64,000 nt of DNA from the NCBI RefSeq assembly GCF_036373705.1, contig NC_089851.1:55157940-55221939 (forward strand). The letters run 5' to 3'. Below the pieces are notes generated by a model, which worked only from the letters and a program-made list of their open reading frames with translations, was not told the origin of the DNA and made no database searches. How positions within the stretch are numbered: the first letter of the stretch is position 1; each line of letters begins with the position of its first letter. Shown one piece after another: positions 11,398-24,442 of the stretch. Position numbers and translations under genes: made by a program. The stretch is from Amia ocellicauda. Taxonomy: Eukaryota; Chordata; Actinopteri; Amiiformes; Amiidae.

Positions 11398-13702
11398 GAC
11401 TCTCGATATCTAACTCTCTTGCTTGCTATCGCTCCCCCAATGGTCAGTAGCATAGTAGCATAAGAGCAGATCACGGACCACTGTCAATCAGATGCTTGCC
11501 TTGCCGTCCATCCATCCATCTATCTATCTATCTATCTATGACTCTCGATATCTAACTCTCTTGCTTGCTATCGCTCCCCCAATGGTCAGTAGCATAGTAG
11601 CATAACAGCAGTTCACGGACCACTGTCAATCAGATGCTTGCCTTGCCGTCCATCCATCCATCCATGTATCTATCTATCTATCAATGACTCTCGATATCTA
11701 ACTCTCTTGCTTGCTATCGCTCCCCCAATGGTCAGTAGCATAGTAGCATAACAGCAGATCACGGACCACTGTCAATCAGATGCTTGCCTTGCCGTCCATC
11801 CATCTATCTATCTATCTATCTATGACTCTCGATATCTAACTCTCTTGCTTGCTATCGCTCCCCCAATGGTCAGTAGCATAGTAGCATAACAGCAGATCAC
11901 GGACCACTGTCAATCAGGTGCTTGCCTTGCCGTCCATCCATCCATCCATCTATCTATCTATCTATCTATGACTCTCGATATCTAACTCTCTTGCTTGCTA
12001 TCGCTCCCCCAATGGTCAGTAGCATAGTAGCATAACAACAGATCATGGACCACTGTCAATCAGATGCTTGCCTTGCCGTCCATCCATCTATCTATCTATC
12101 TATCCATGACTCTCGATATCTAACTCTCTTGCTTGCTATCGCTCCCCCAATGGTCAGTAGCATAGTAGCATAACAGCAGATCACGGACCACTGTCAATCA
12201 GATGCTTGCCTTGCCGTCCATCCATCCATCTATCTATCTATCTATGACTCTTGATATCTAACTCTCTTGCTTGCTATCGCTCCCCCAATGGTCAGTAGCA
12301 TAGTAGCATAACAGCAGATCACGGACCACTGTCAATCAGATGCTTGCCTTGCCGTCCATCCATCCATCTATCTATCTATCTATCTATGACTCTCGATATC
12401 TAACTCTCTTGCTTGCTATCGCTCCCCCAATGGTCAGTAGCATAGTAGCATAACAGCAGATCACGGACCACTGTCAATCAGATGCTTGCCTTGCCGTCCA
12501 TCCATCTATCTATCTATCTATCTATGACTCTCGATATCTAACTCTCTTGCTTGCTATCGCTCCCCCAATGGTCAGTAGCATAGTAGCATAACAGCAGATC
12601 ACGGACCACTGTCAATCAGATGCTTGCCTTGCCGTCCATCCATCCATCTATCTATCTATGACTCTTGATATCTAACTCTCTTGCTTGCTATCGCTCCCCC
12701 AATGGTCAGTTGCATAGTAGCATAACAGCAGATCACGGACCACTGTCAATCAGATGCTTGCCTTGCCGTCCATCCATCCATCCATCTATCTATCTATCTA
12801 TCAATGACTCTCGATATCTAACTCTCTTGCTTGCTATCGCTCCCCCAATGGTCAGTAGCATAGTAGCATAACAGCAGATCACGGACCACTGTCAATCAGA
12901 TGCTTGCCTTGCCGTCCATCCATCCATCCATCTATCTATCTATGACTCTTGATATCTAACTCTCTTGCTTGCTATCGCTCCCCCAATGGTCAGTAGCATT
13001 GTAGCATAACAGCAGATCACGGACCACTGTCAATCAGATGCTTGCCTTGCCGTCCATCCATCCATCAATCTATCTATCTATCTATGACTCTTGATATCTA
13101 ACTCTCTTGCTTGCTATCGCTCCCCCAATGGTCAGTAGCATTGTAGCATAACAGCAGATCACGGACCACTGTCAATCAGATGCTTGCCTTGCCGTCCATC
13201 CATCCATCTATCTATCTATCAATCTATGACTCTTGATATCTACCTCTCTTGCTTGCTATCGCTCCCCCAATGGTCAGTAGCATAGTAGCAAATCAGCAGA
13301 TCACGGACCACTGTCAATCAGATGCTTGCCTTGCCGTCCATCCATCTATCTATCTATCTATCTATCTATGACTCTCGATATCTAACTCTCTTGCTTGCTA
13401 TCGCTCCCCCAATGGTCAGTAGCATAGTAGTATAACAGCAGATCACGGACCACTGTCAATCAGATGCTTGCCTTGCCGTCCATCCATCCATCTATCTATC
13501 TATCTATCTATCAATGACTCTCGATATCTAACTCTCTTGCTTGCTATCGCTCCCCCAATGGTCAGTAGCATAGTAGCATAACAGCAGATCATGGACCACT
13601 GTCAATCAGATGCTTGCCTTGCCGTCCATCCATCTATCTATCTATCTATCTATGACTCTTGTTATCTAACTCTCTTGCTTGCTATCGCTCCCCCAATGGT
13701 CA
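10187..13702 (+). repeat. Satellite block 1 (about 25 units)
   Basis: Tandem units of 134-160 bp. Each has a constant part starting AGCAGATCACGGACCACTG, a variable core of 2-4 CATC and 3-10 TATC repeats, and a second constant part with CTCTTGCTTGCTATCGCTCC and GGTCAGTAGCATAGTAGC. Most length variation comes from the tetranucleotide core. Short open frames here are repeat translations. Confidence 0.97.
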
Positions 13703-13802
13703 CGTATGTTGCATTCAACGACAAAGAAAATCGTGTGCTGGAAATGATTTTTGGCAACTGTGAAGGAACTGCACGACTGCAGCAAACACAACACCTCTGT
13801 CT

Positions 13803-13876
13803 GTCTCTGTGGCGCAATCGGTCAGCGTGTTTGGCTGTTAACCAAAAGGATGGTGGTTCGAATCCACCCAGGGACG
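13803..13876 (+). tRNA. tRNA-Asn (GTT), cassette 1
   Basis: A 74-nt vertebrate-type tRNA-Asn. Acceptor GTCTCTG pairs with CAGGGAC, the A box is TGGCGCAATCGG, the anticodon GTT is at 13837-13839 and the B box GGTTCGAATCC is intact. The third anticodon-stem pair is T-A where cassette 2 has C-G. A TTTT terminator follows within 10 nt. It folds throughout with one G-T pair in the D stem. Confidence 0.92.
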
Positions 13877-14040
13877 GCCCACTTTTCCCCCCGCCCCTTG
13901 TTATTGTTTCTACTTCTGGCGGTCAGCTTGCCAGACTGCGGCTACAGTAACCTTAAGCTGCTTGCTGCGGACGGCCATCTTGCAAAAATGTATTGAGCGT
14001 TTAGAAACTTCCTTTCTATTGCCTAGGCCAACATAAACCA

Positions 14041-14114
14041 AGGCACTGCTGGGAGTCGAACCCAGGGTTTCCTGTTTACAAGACAGGTGCTTTGACCAAC
14101 TAAGCCACGGTGCC
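14041..14114 (-). tRNA. tRNA-Thr (TGT), cassette 1
   Basis: A 74-nt tRNA-Thr body: D arm GGCTTAGTTGGTC, anticodon TGT at 14080-14078 between CCTGT and ACAGG, and an intact T arm with TTCGACT loop. The acceptor GGCACCG/CAGTGCC has one C-A mismatch at pair 6-67, shared by the other TGT copies. No TTTT follows closely; the first T run is about 60 nt downstream. Confidence 0.88.
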
Positions 14115-14158
14115 AGGACTCTCTCTTTCCCCAGTGCCTACACTCAGGTGTAAGGCAC

Positions 14159-14273
14159 AAAACAAAACAAAACAAAACAAAACAAAACAAAACAAAACAA
14201 AACAAAACAAAACAAAACAAAACAAAACAAAACAAAACAAAACAAAACAAAACAAAACAAAACAAAACAAAAC
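14159..14273 (+). repeat. (AAAAC)23 microsatellite, cassette 1
   Basis: Twenty-three pure AAAAC units, the longest of the five cassette copies. Long frames across it are repeat artefacts. Confidence 0.95.
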
Positions 14274-14502
14274 AAAATCTGGATGCAGGCTGCAACAAAG
14301 GAAGCACACAGAGGTGAAAACGTAAGGTTGAGAGGAGCAACAAGCTCCCTGTTGCGACTGTCCAGGGGCGGCAATGGGAATTGGATGTTGGCCGTAGCGC
14401 GTGACCTTTGGGTTCTGGTTCATCTTTACAAACCGGCGTCTGTCCAGTTGGCTTTCCGGTTCATTACGTCCTCTGATGGCTTTACGATAAGCCTATCTTG
14501 CA

Positions 14503-14608
14503 ATCAGATGCTTGCCTTGCCGTCCATCCATCCATCCATCTATCTATCTATCTATCTATGACTCTCGATATCTAACTCTCTTGCTTGCTATCGCTCCCCC
14601 AATGGTCA
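14503..14608 (+). repeat. Satellite block 2 (single partial unit)
   Basis: One partial satellite unit separates cassettes 1 and 2. It is joined to cassette 1 at AATCAGATGC rather than at the usual exit point, so this border is a separate recombination junction. Confidence 0.9.
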
Positions 14609-14708
14609 CGTATGTTGCATTCAACGACAAAGAAAATCGTGTGCTGGAAATGATTTCTGGCAACTGTGAAGGAACTGCACGACTGCAGCAACCGCAACAC
14701 CTCCGTCT

Positions 14709-14782
14709 GTCTCTGTGGCGCAATCGGTCAGCGCGTTCGGCTGTTAACCGAAAGGATGGTGGTTCGAACCCACCCAGGGACG
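14709..14782 (+). tRNA. tRNA-Asn (GTT), cassette 2
   Basis: The most canonical of the six Asn copies. Acceptor, D, anticodon and T stems all pair, the anticodon GTT is at 14743-14745 with a TTCGG/CCGAA stem, the B box is GGTTCGAACCC, and a TTTT terminator follows. It is the likeliest functional Asn gene here. Confidence 0.95.
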
Positions 14783-14946
14783 GCCCACTTTTCCCCCCGC
14801 CCCTTGTTATTGTTTCTACTTCTGGCGGTCAGCTTGCCAGACTGCGGCTACAGTAACCTTAAGCTGCTTGCTGCGGACGGCCATCTTGCAAAAATGTATC
14901 GAGCGTTTAGAAACTTCCTTTCCATTGCCTAGGCCAACATAAACCA

Positions 14947-15020
14947 AGGCACCGCTGGGATTTGAACCCAGGACCTCCTGTTTACTAGACAGGCGCTTTA
15001 ACCAACTAAGCCTCGGCGCC
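14947..15020 (-). tRNA. tRNA-Thr (AGT), cassette 2
   Basis: A 74-nt tRNA-Thr with anticodon AGT (14986-14984), CCTGT/ACAGG stem and T arm CTGGG/CCCAG. Position 8 is A instead of the conserved T. Its downstream flank is the one that follows tRNA-Thr(TGT) in the other cassettes, marking a crossover between the two Thr genes. Confidence 0.9.
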
Positions 15021-15042
15021 AAATCTGCCGCTGCTGCTGCTG

Positions 15043-18000
15043 ATAGTAGCATAACAGCAGATCACGGACCGCTGTCAATCAGGTGCTTGCCTTGCCGTCC
15101 ATCCATCCATCCATCCATCTATCTATCTATCTATCTGTCTATCTATGACTCTCGATATATAACTCTCTTGCTTGCTATCGCTCCCCCAATGGTCAGTAGC
15201 ATAGTAGCATAACAGCAGATCACGGACCACTGTCAATCAGATGCTTGCCTTGCCATCCATCCATCCATCTATCTATCTATCTATCTATCTATGACTCTCG
15301 ATATCTAACTCTCTTGCTTGCTATCGCTCCCCCAATGGTCAGTAGCATAGTAGCATAACAGCAGTTCACGGACCACTGTCAATCAGATGCTTGCCTTGCC
15401 GTCCATCCATCCATCTATCTATCTATCTATCTATCTATGACTCTCGCTATCTAACTCTCTTGCTTGCTATCGCTCCCCCAATGGTCAGTAGCATAGTAGC
15501 ATAACAGCAGATCACGGACCACTGTCAATCAGATGCTTGCCTTGCCGTCCATCCATCTATATATCTATCGATGACTCTCGATATCTAAATCTCTTGCTTG
15601 CTATCGCTCCCTCAAAGGTCAGTAGCATAGTAGCATAACAGCAGATCACAGACCACTGTCAATCAGATGCTTGCCTTGCCGTCCATCCATCCATCTATCT
15701 ATCTATCTAGCTATGACTCTCGATATCTAACTCTCTTGCATGCTATCGTTCCCCAATGGTCAGTAGCATAGTAGCATAACAGCAGATCACGGACCACTGT
15801 AAATCAGATGCTTGCCTTGCCGTCCATCCATCCATCCATCTATCTATGACTCTCGATATCTAACTCTCTTGCTTGGTATCGCTCCCCCAATGGTCAGTAT
15901 CATTGTAGCATAACAGCAGAACATGGACCACTGTCAATCAGATGCTTGCCTTGCCGTCCATCCATCCATCTATCTATCTATCTATCTATCTATGACTCTC
16001 GATATCTAACTCTCTTGCTTGCTATCGCTCCCCCAATGGTCAGTAGCATTGTAGCATAACAGCAGATCACGGACCACTGTCAATCAGATGCTTGCCTTGC
16101 CGTCCATCCATCCATCTATCTATCTATCTATGACTCTTGATATCTAACTCTCTTGCTTGCTATCGCTCCCCCAATGGTCAGTAGCATAGTAGCATAACAG
16201 CAGATCACGGACCACTGTCAATCAGATGCTTGCCTTGCCGTCCATCCATCTATATATCTATCTATGACTCTCGATATCTAATTCTCTTGCTTGCTATCGC
16301 TCCCTCAATGGTCAGTAGCATAGTAGCATAACAGCAGATCACGGACCACTGTCAATCAGATGCTTGCCTTGCCGTCCATCCATCTATATATCTATCTATG
16401 ACTCTCGATATCTAATTCTCTTGCTTGCTATCGCTCCCTCAATGGTCAGTAGCATAGTAGCATAACAGCAGATCACGGACCACTGTCAATCAGATGCTTG
16501 CCTTGCCGTCCATCCATCCATCTATCTATCTATCTGTCTATGACTCTCGATATCTAACTCTCCTGCTTGCTATCGCTCCCCCAATGGTCAGTAGCATAGT
16601 AGCATAACAGCAGATCACGGACCACTGTCAATCAGATGCTTGCCTTGCCGTCCATCCATCTATATATCTATCTATGACTCTCGATATCTAATTCTCTTGC
16701 TTGCTATCGCTCCCTCAATGGTCAGTAGCATAGTAGCATAACAGCAGATCACGGACCACTGTCAATCAGATGCTTGCCTTGCCGTCCATCCATCCATCTA
16801 TCTATCTATCTGTCTATGACTCTCGATATCTAACTCTCCTGCTTGCTATCGCTCTCCCAATGGTCAGTAGCATAGTAGCATAACATCAGATCACGGACCA
16901 CTGTAAATCAGATGCTTGCCTTGCCGTCCATCCATCCATCCATCTATCTATGACTCTCGATATCTAACTCTCTTGCTTGGTATCGCTCCCCCAATGGTCA
17001 GTATCATTGTAGCATAACAGCAGAACATGGACCACTGTCAATCAGATGCTTGCCTTGCCGTCCATCCATCCATCTATCTATCTATCTATCTATCTATCTA
17101 TGACTCTCGATATCTAACTCTCTTGCTTGCTATCGCTCCCCCAATGGTCAGTAGCATTGTAGCATAACAGCAGATCACGGACCACTGTCAATCAGATGCT
17201 TGCCTTGCCGTCCATCCATCCATCCATCTATCTATCTATCTATCTATGACTCTCGATATCTAACTCTCGTGCTTGCTATCGCTCCCCCAATGGTCAGTAG
17301 CATAGTAGCATAACAGCAGATCACGGACCACTGTCAATCAGATGCTTGCCTTGCCGTCCATCCATCTATATATCTATCTATGACTCTCGATATCTAATTC
17401 TCTTGCTTGCTATCGCTCCCTCAATGGTCAGTAGCATAGTAGCATAACAGCAGATCACGGACCACTGTCAATCAGATGCTTGCCTTGCCGTCCATCCATC
17501 CATCTATCTATCTATCTGTCTATGACTCTCGATATCTAACTCTCCTGCTTGCTATCGCTCCCCCAATGGTCAGTAGCATAGTAGCATAACATCAGATCAC
17601 GGACCACTGTCAATCAGATGCTTGCCTTGCCGTCCATCCATCCATCCATCTATCTATCTATCTATGACTCTTGATATCTAACTCTCTTGCTTGCTATTGC
17701 TACCCCAATGGTCAGTAGAATAGTAGCATATCAGCAGATCATGGACCACAGTCAATCAGATGCTTGCCTTGCCGTCCATCCATCCATCTATCTATCTATC
17801 TATCTATGACTCTCGATATCTAACTCTCTTGCTTGCTATCGCTCCCCCAATGGTCAGTAGCATAGTAGCATAACATCAGATCACGGACCACTGTCAATCA
17901 GATGCTTGCCTTGCCGTCCATCCATCTATCTATCTATCTATCTATCTATCCATCTATCTATCCATCTATCTATGACTCTCGATATCTAACTCTCTTGCTT

Positions 18001-19450
18001 GCTATCGCTCCCCCAATGGTCAGTAGCATAGTAGCATAACAGCAGATCACGGACCACTGTCAATCAGATGCTTGCCTTGCCGTCCATCCATCCATCTATC
18101 TATCTATTTATCTATCTATGACTCTCGATATCTAACTCTCTTGCTTGCTATCGCTTCCCCAATGGTCAGTAGCATAGTAGCATAACATCAGATCACGGAC
18201 CACTGTCAATCAGATGCTTGCCTTGCCGTCCATCCATACATCCATCTATCTATCTATCTATCTATGACTCTCGATATCTAACTCTCTTGCTTGCTATCGC
18301 TCCCCCAATGGTCAGTAGCATAGTAGCATAACAGAAGATCACGGACCACTGTCAATCAGATGCTTGCCTTGCCGTCCATCCATCTATCTATCTATCTATC
18401 TATCTATGACTCTCGATATCTAACTCTCTTGCTTGCTATCGCTCCCCCAATGGTCAGTAGCATAGTAGCATAACATCAGATCACGGACCGCTGTCAATCA
18501 GATGCTTGCCTTGCCGTCCATCCATCCATCTATCTATCTATCTGTCTATGACTCTCGATATCTAACTCTCCTGCTTGCTATCGCTCCCCCAATGGTCAGT
18601 AGCATAGTAGCATAACAGCAGATCACGGACCACTGTCAATCAGATGCTTGCCTTGCCGTCCATCCATCCATCCATCTATCTATCTATCTATGACTCTTGA
18701 TATCTAACTCTCTTGCTTACTATCGCTACCCCAATGGTCAGTAGAATAGTAGCATATCAGCAGATCACGGACCACTGTCAATCAGATGCTTGCCTTGCCG
18801 TCCATCCATCCATCTATCTATCTATCTATCTATGACTCTCGATATCTAACTCTCTTGCTTGCTATCGCTCCCCCAATGGTCAGTAGCATAGTAGCATAAC
18901 TGCAGATCACGGACCACTGTCAATCAGATGCTTGCCTTGCCGTCCATCCATCCATCTATCTATCTATCTATCTATGACTCTTGATATCTAACTCTCTTGC
19001 TTGCTATCGCTCCCCCAATGGTCAGTAGCATTGTAGCATAACAGCAGATCACGGACCACTGTCAATCAGATGCTTGCCTTGCCGTCCTTCCATCCATCTA
19101 TCTATCTATCTATCTATCTATGACTCTCGATATCTAACTCTCTTGCTTGCTATCGCTCCCCCAATGGTCAGTAGCATAGTAGCATAAATGCAGATCACGG
19201 ACCATTGTCAATCAGATGCTTGCCTTGCCGTCCATCCATCCATCTATCTATCTATCTATCTATGACTCTTGATATCTAACTCTCTTGCTTGCTATCGCTC
19301 CCCCAATGGTCAGTAGCATAGTATCATAACAGCAGATCACGGACCACTGTCAATCAGATGCTTGCCTTGCCGTCCATCCATCTATCTATCTATCTATCTA
19401 TGACTCTTGATATCTAACTCTCTTGCTTGCTATCGCTCCCCCAATGGTCA
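15043..19450 (+). repeat. Satellite block 3 (about 31 units)
   Basis: Same satellite, with more unit variants. A CTATATATCTATC core variant recurs near 15546, 16250, 16385, 16665 and 17366, showing that groups of units were copied together as higher-order repeats. Confidence 0.97.
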
Positions 19451-19540
19451 CGTATGTTGCATTCAACGACAAAGAAAATCGTGTGCTGGAAATGATTTTT
19501 GGCAACTGTGAAGGAACTGCACGACTGCAGCAACCACATC

Positions 19541-19614
19541 ATGTCTGTGGCGCAATCGGTCAGCGCGTTTGGCTCCTAACCGAAAGGATGGTGGTTCGAA
19601 TCCACCCAGGGACG
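19541..19614 (+). tRNA. tRNA-Asn-derived copy with CCT (Arg) anticodon, cassette 3
   Basis: The body is tRNA-Asn with intact A box and B box (GGTTCGAATCC), but the loop reads CTCCTAA, giving anticodon CCT at 19575-19577 (an Arg AGG reader by anticodon). The 5' acceptor strand is ATGTCTG, which mismatches the 3' strand CAGGGAC at pairs 1 and 3 because of a small 5' deletion. It is probably a tRNA pseudogene, although Pol III promoter elements and terminator remain. Confidence 0.85.
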
Positions 19615-19778
19615 GCCTGCTTTTCCCCCCGCCCCTTGTTATTTTTTCTACTTCTGGCGGTCAGCTTGCCAGACTGCGGCTACAGTAACCTTAAGCTGCT
19701 TGCTGCGGACGGCCGTCGTGCAAAAATGTATTGAGCGTTTAGAGACTTCCTTTCCATTGCCTAGGCCAACATAAACCA

Positions 19779-19852
19779 AGGCACTGCTGGGAGTCAAACT
19801 CAGGGTTTCCTGTTTACAAGACAGGCGCTTTGACCAACTAAGCCACGGTGCC
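19779..19852 (-). tRNA. tRNA-Thr (TGT), degenerate, cassette 3
   Basis: Same tRNA-Thr(TGT) body as in cassette 1, with changes in the T arm (stem mismatch and loop TTTGACT) that weaken the B box. Probably a pseudogene. Confidence 0.82.
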
Positions 19853-19896
19853 AGGACTCTCCCATTCCCCAGTGCCTACACTCAGGTGTAAGGCAC

Positions 19897-20001
19897 AAAA
19901 CAAAACAAAACAAAACAAAACAAAACAAAACAAAACAAAACAAAACAAAACAAAACAAAACAAAACAAAACAAAACAAAACAAAACAAAACAAAACAAAA
20001 C
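19897..20001 (+). repeat. (AAAAC)21 microsatellite, cassette 3
   Basis: Twenty-one AAAAC units at the same cassette position as in cassette 1. Confidence 0.95.
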
Positions 20002-20291
20002 AAAATCTGGATGCAGGCTGCAACAAAGGAAGCACACAGAGGTGAAAACGTAAGGTTGACGGGAGCAACAAGCTCCCTGTTGCGACTGTCCAGGGGCGGT
20101 AATGGGAATTGGACGTTGGCCGTAGCGCGTGTCCTTTGGGTTCTGGTTCTTCTTTACAAACCGGTGTCTGTCCAGTTGGCTTTCCGGTTCATTACGTCCT
20201 CTGATGGCTTTACGATAAGCCTATCTTGCTAAAACTGATGGTCGACAAAGCGGAAGCACAAGCTTCGCAAGGAGCACAGAAAGCCCGCCTA

Positions 20292-20365
20292 AGGCACCGC
20301 TGGGATTTGAACCCAGGACCTCCTGTTTACTAGACAGGCGCTTTAACCAACTGAGCCACGGCGCC
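20292..20365 (-). tRNA. tRNA-Thr (AGT), cassette 3
   Basis: A 74-nt tRNA-Thr(AGT): acceptor GGCGCCG/CGGTGCC, T8 conserved, anticodon AGT, T arm intact with TTCAAAT loop. It has one C-A opposition in the D stem. A plausible functional gene, though no T run lies close downstream. Confidence 0.92.
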
Positions 20366-20388
20366 AAACCTGCAGCTGCTGCTGCTGA

Positions 20389-22733
20389 TAGTAGCATAAC
20401 AGCAGATCACGGACCGCTGTCAATCAGGTTCTTGCCTTGCCGTCCATCCATCCATCCATCTATCTATGACTCTCAATATCTAACTCTCTTGCTTGCTTTC
20501 TCTCCCCCAATGGTCAGTAGCATAGTAGCATAACAGCAGATCACGGACCACTGTCAATCAGGTGCTTGCCTTGCCGTCCATCCATCTATCTATCTATCTA
20601 TCTATGACTCTTGATATCTAACTCTCTTGCTTATTATTGCTCCCCCAATGGTCAGTAGCATAGTAGCATAACAGCAGATCACGGACCACTGTCAATCAGA
20701 TGCTTGCCTTGCCGTCCATCCATCCATCCATCTATCTATCTATCTATCTATGACTCTCGATATCTAACTCTCTTGCTTGCTATCGCTCCCCCAATGGTCA
20801 GTAGCATAGTAGCATAACTGCAGATCACGGACCACTGTCAATCAGATGGTTGCCTTGCCGTCCATCCATCCATCTATCTATCTATCTATCTATCTATGAC
20901 TCTTGATATCTAACTCTCTTGCTTGCTATCGCTCCCCCAATGGTCAGTAGCATTGTAGCATAACAGCAGATCACGGACCACTGTCAATCAGATGCTTGCC
21001 TTGCCGTCCATCCATCCATCTATCTATCTATCTATCTATGACTCTCGATATCTAACTCTCTTGCTTGCTATCGCTCCCCCAATGGTCAGTAGCATAGTAG
21101 CATAACAGCAGATCACGGACCACTGTCAATCAGATGCATGCCTTGCCGTCCATCCATCCATCCATCCATCTATCTATCTATCAATGACTCTCGATATCTA
21201 ACTCTCTTGCTTGCTATCGCTCCCCCAATGGTCAGTAGCATAGTAGCATAACAGCAGATCACGGACCACTGTCAATCAGATGCTTGCCTTACCGTCCATC
21301 CATCCATCCATCTATCTATCTATCTATCAATGACTCTCGATATCTAACTCTCTTGCTTGCTATCGCTCCCCCAATGGTCAGTAGCATAGTAGCATAACTG
21401 CAGATCACGGACCACTGTCAATCAGATGGTTGCCTTGCCGTCCATCCATCCATCTATCTATCTATCTATCTATGACTCTTGATATCTAACTCTCTTGCTT
21501 GCTATCGCTCCCCCAATGGTCAGTAGCATTGTAGCATAACAGCAGATCACGGACCACTGTCAATCAGATGCTTGCCTTGCCGTCCATCCATCCATCTATC
21601 TATCTATCTATCTATGACTCTCGATATCTAACTCTCTTGCTTGCTATCGCTCCCCCAATGGTCAGTAGCATAGTAGCATAACAGCAGATCACGGACCACT
21701 GTCAATCAGATGCATGCCTTGCCGTCCATCCATCCATCCATCTATCTATCTATCAATGACTCTCGATATCTAACTCTCTTGCTTGCTATCGCTCCCCCAA
21801 TGGTCAGTAGCATAGTAGCATAACAGCAGATCACGGACCACTGTCAATCAGATGCTTGCCTTACCGTCCATCCATCCATCCATCTATCTATCTATCTATC
21901 AATGACTCTCGATATCTAACTCTCTTGCTTGCTATCGCTCCCCCAATGGTCAGTAGCATAGTAGCATAACAGCAGATCACGGACCACTGTCAATCAGATG
22001 CTTGCCTTGCCGTCCATCCATCCATCCATCTATCTATCTATCAATGACTCTCGATATCTAACTCTCTTGCTTGCTATCGCTCCCCCAATGGTCAGTAGCA
22101 TAGTAGCATAACAGCAGATCACGGACCACTGTCAATCAGATGCTTGCCTTACCGTCCATCCATCCATCCATCTATCTATCTATCTATCAATGACTCTCGA
22201 TATCTAACTCTCTTGCTTGCTATCGCTCCCCCAATGGTCAGTAGCATAGTAGCATAACAGCAGATCACGGACCACTGTCAATCAGATGCTTGCCTTGCCG
22301 TCCATCCATCCATCTATCTATCTATCTATGACTCTCGATATCTAACTCTCTTGCTTGCTATCGCTCCCCCAATGGTCAGTAGCATAGTAGCATAACAGCA
22401 GATCACGGACCACTGTCAATCAGGTGCTTGCCTTGCCGTCCATTCATCCATCTATCTATCTATCTATCTATGACTCTCGATATCTAACTCTCTTGCTTGC
22501 TATCGCTCCCCCAATGGTCAGTAGCATTGTAGCATAACAGCAGATCACGGACCACTGTCAATCAGATGCTTGCCTTGCCGTCCATCCATCCATCTATCTA
22601 TCTATCTATCTATGACTCTCGATATCTAACTCTCTTGCTTGCTATCGCTCCCCCAATGGTCAGTAGCATAGTAGCATAACAGCAGATCACGGACCACTGT
22701 CAATCAGATGCTTGCCTTGCCGTCCATCCATCC

Positions 22734-22783
<50 letters not shown>

Positions 22784-24114
22784 GACTCTTGATATCTAAC
22801 TCTCTTGCTTGCTATCGCTCCCCCAATGGTCAGTAGCATAGTAGCATAACATCAGATCACGGACCACTGTCAATCAGATGCTTGCCTTGCCGTCCATCCA
22901 TCCATCCATCTATCTATCTATCTATCAATGACTCTCGATATCTAACTCTCTTGCTTGCTATCGCTCCCCCAATGGTCAGTAGCATAGTAGCATAACAGCA
23001 GATCACGGACCACTGTCAATCAGATGCTTGCCTTGCCGTCCATCCATCCATCCATCTATCTATCTATGACTCTTGATATCTAACTCTCTTGCTTGCTATC
23101 GCTCCCCCAATGGTCAGTAGCATTGTAGCATAACAGCAGATCACGGACCACTGTCAATCAGATGCTTGCCTTGCCGTCCATCCATCCATCTATCTATCTA
23201 TCTATCTATCTATGACTCTCGATATCTAACTCTCTTGCTTGCTATCGCTCCCCCAATGGTCAGTAGCATAGTAGCATAACAGCAGATCACGGACCACTGT
23301 CAATCAGATGCTTGCCTTGCCGTCCATCCATCCATCTATCTATCTATCTATCTATCTATGACTCTTGATATCTAACTCTCTTGCTTGCTATCGCTCCCCC
23401 AATGGTCAGTAGCATAGTAGCATAACATCAGATCACGGACCACTGTCAATCAGATGCTTGCCTTGCCGTCCATCCATCCATCCATCTATCTATCTATCTA
23501 TCAATGACTCTCGATATCTAACTCTCTTGCTTGCTATCGCTCCCCCAATGGTCAGTAGCATAGTAGCATAACAGCAGATCACGGACCACTGTCAATCAGA
23601 TGCTTGCCTTGCCGTCCATCCATCCATCCATCTATCTATCTATGACTCTTGATATCTAACTCTCTTGCTTGCTATCGCTCCCCCAATGGTCAGTAGCATT
23701 GTAGCATAACAGCAGATCACGGACCACTGTCAATCAGATGCTTGCCTTGCCGTCCATCCATCCATCTATCTATCTATCTATCTATGACTCTCGATATCTA
23801 ACTCTCTTGCTTGCTATCGCTCCCCCAATGGTCAGTAGCATAGTAGCATAACAGCAGATCACGGACCACTGTCAATCAGATGCTTGCCTTGCTGTCCATC
23901 CATCTATCTATCTATCTATCTATCAATGACTCTCGATATCTAACTCTCTTGCTTGTTATCGCTCCCCCAATGGTCAGTAGCATAGTAGCATAACAGCAGA
24001 TCACGGACCACTGTCAATCAGATGCTTGCCTTGCCGTCCATCCATCTATCTATCTATCTATCTATGACTCTTGATATCTAACTCTCTTGCTTGCTATCGC
24101 TCCCCCAATGGTCA
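20389..24114 (+). repeat. Satellite block 4 (about 26 units)
   Basis: Same satellite. Four-unit higher-order repeats of about 580 bp are visible: the GATGGTTGCC variant at 20843 and 21423, the GATGCATGCC variant at 21131 and 21711, and the CCTTACCGTCC variant near 21289, 21861 and 22149. Confidence 0.97.
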
Positions 24115-24204
24115 CGTATGTTGCATTCAACGACAAAGAAAATCGTGTGCTGGAAATGATTTTTGGCAACTGTGAAGGAACTGCACGACTGCAGCAACCA
24201 CATC

Positions 24205-24278
24205 ATGTCTGTGGCGCAATCGGTCAGCGCGTTTGGCTCTTAACCGAAAGGATGGTGGTTCGAATCCACCCAGGGACG
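24205..24278 (+). tRNA. tRNA-Asn-derived copy with CTT (Lys) anticodon, cassette 4
   Basis: Asn body with loop CTCTTAA, giving anticodon CTT at 24239-24241 (a Lys AAG reader by anticodon). It shares the damaged 5' acceptor strand ATGTCTG with cassettes 3 and 5. The A box, B box and TTTT terminator are kept. Probably a pseudogene, possibly transcribed. Confidence 0.85.
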
Positions 24279-24442
24279 GCCTGCTTTTCCCCCCGCCCCT
24301 TGTTATTTTTTCTACTTCTGGCGGTCAGCTTGCCAGACTGCGGCTACAGTAACCTTAAGCTGCTTGCTGCGGACGGCCGTCGTGCAAAAATGTATTGAGC
24401 GTTTAGAAACTTCCTTTCCATTGCCTAGGCCAACATAAACCA

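Noticed and set aside
13591-13996. Frames of 80-119 codons over the tRNA-Asn cassette, also near 14512, 19423, 24087 and 29962
   Set aside because: They start in satellite, cross a tRNA gene and show no protein-like conservation beyond that of the DNA.
14023-14423. Frames reading FVLFCFVLFC or KTKQNKTKQN
   Set aside because: They are translations of the AAAAC microsatellite. The same holds at 19800-20071, 24425-24841, 26186-26492 and 30370-30801.
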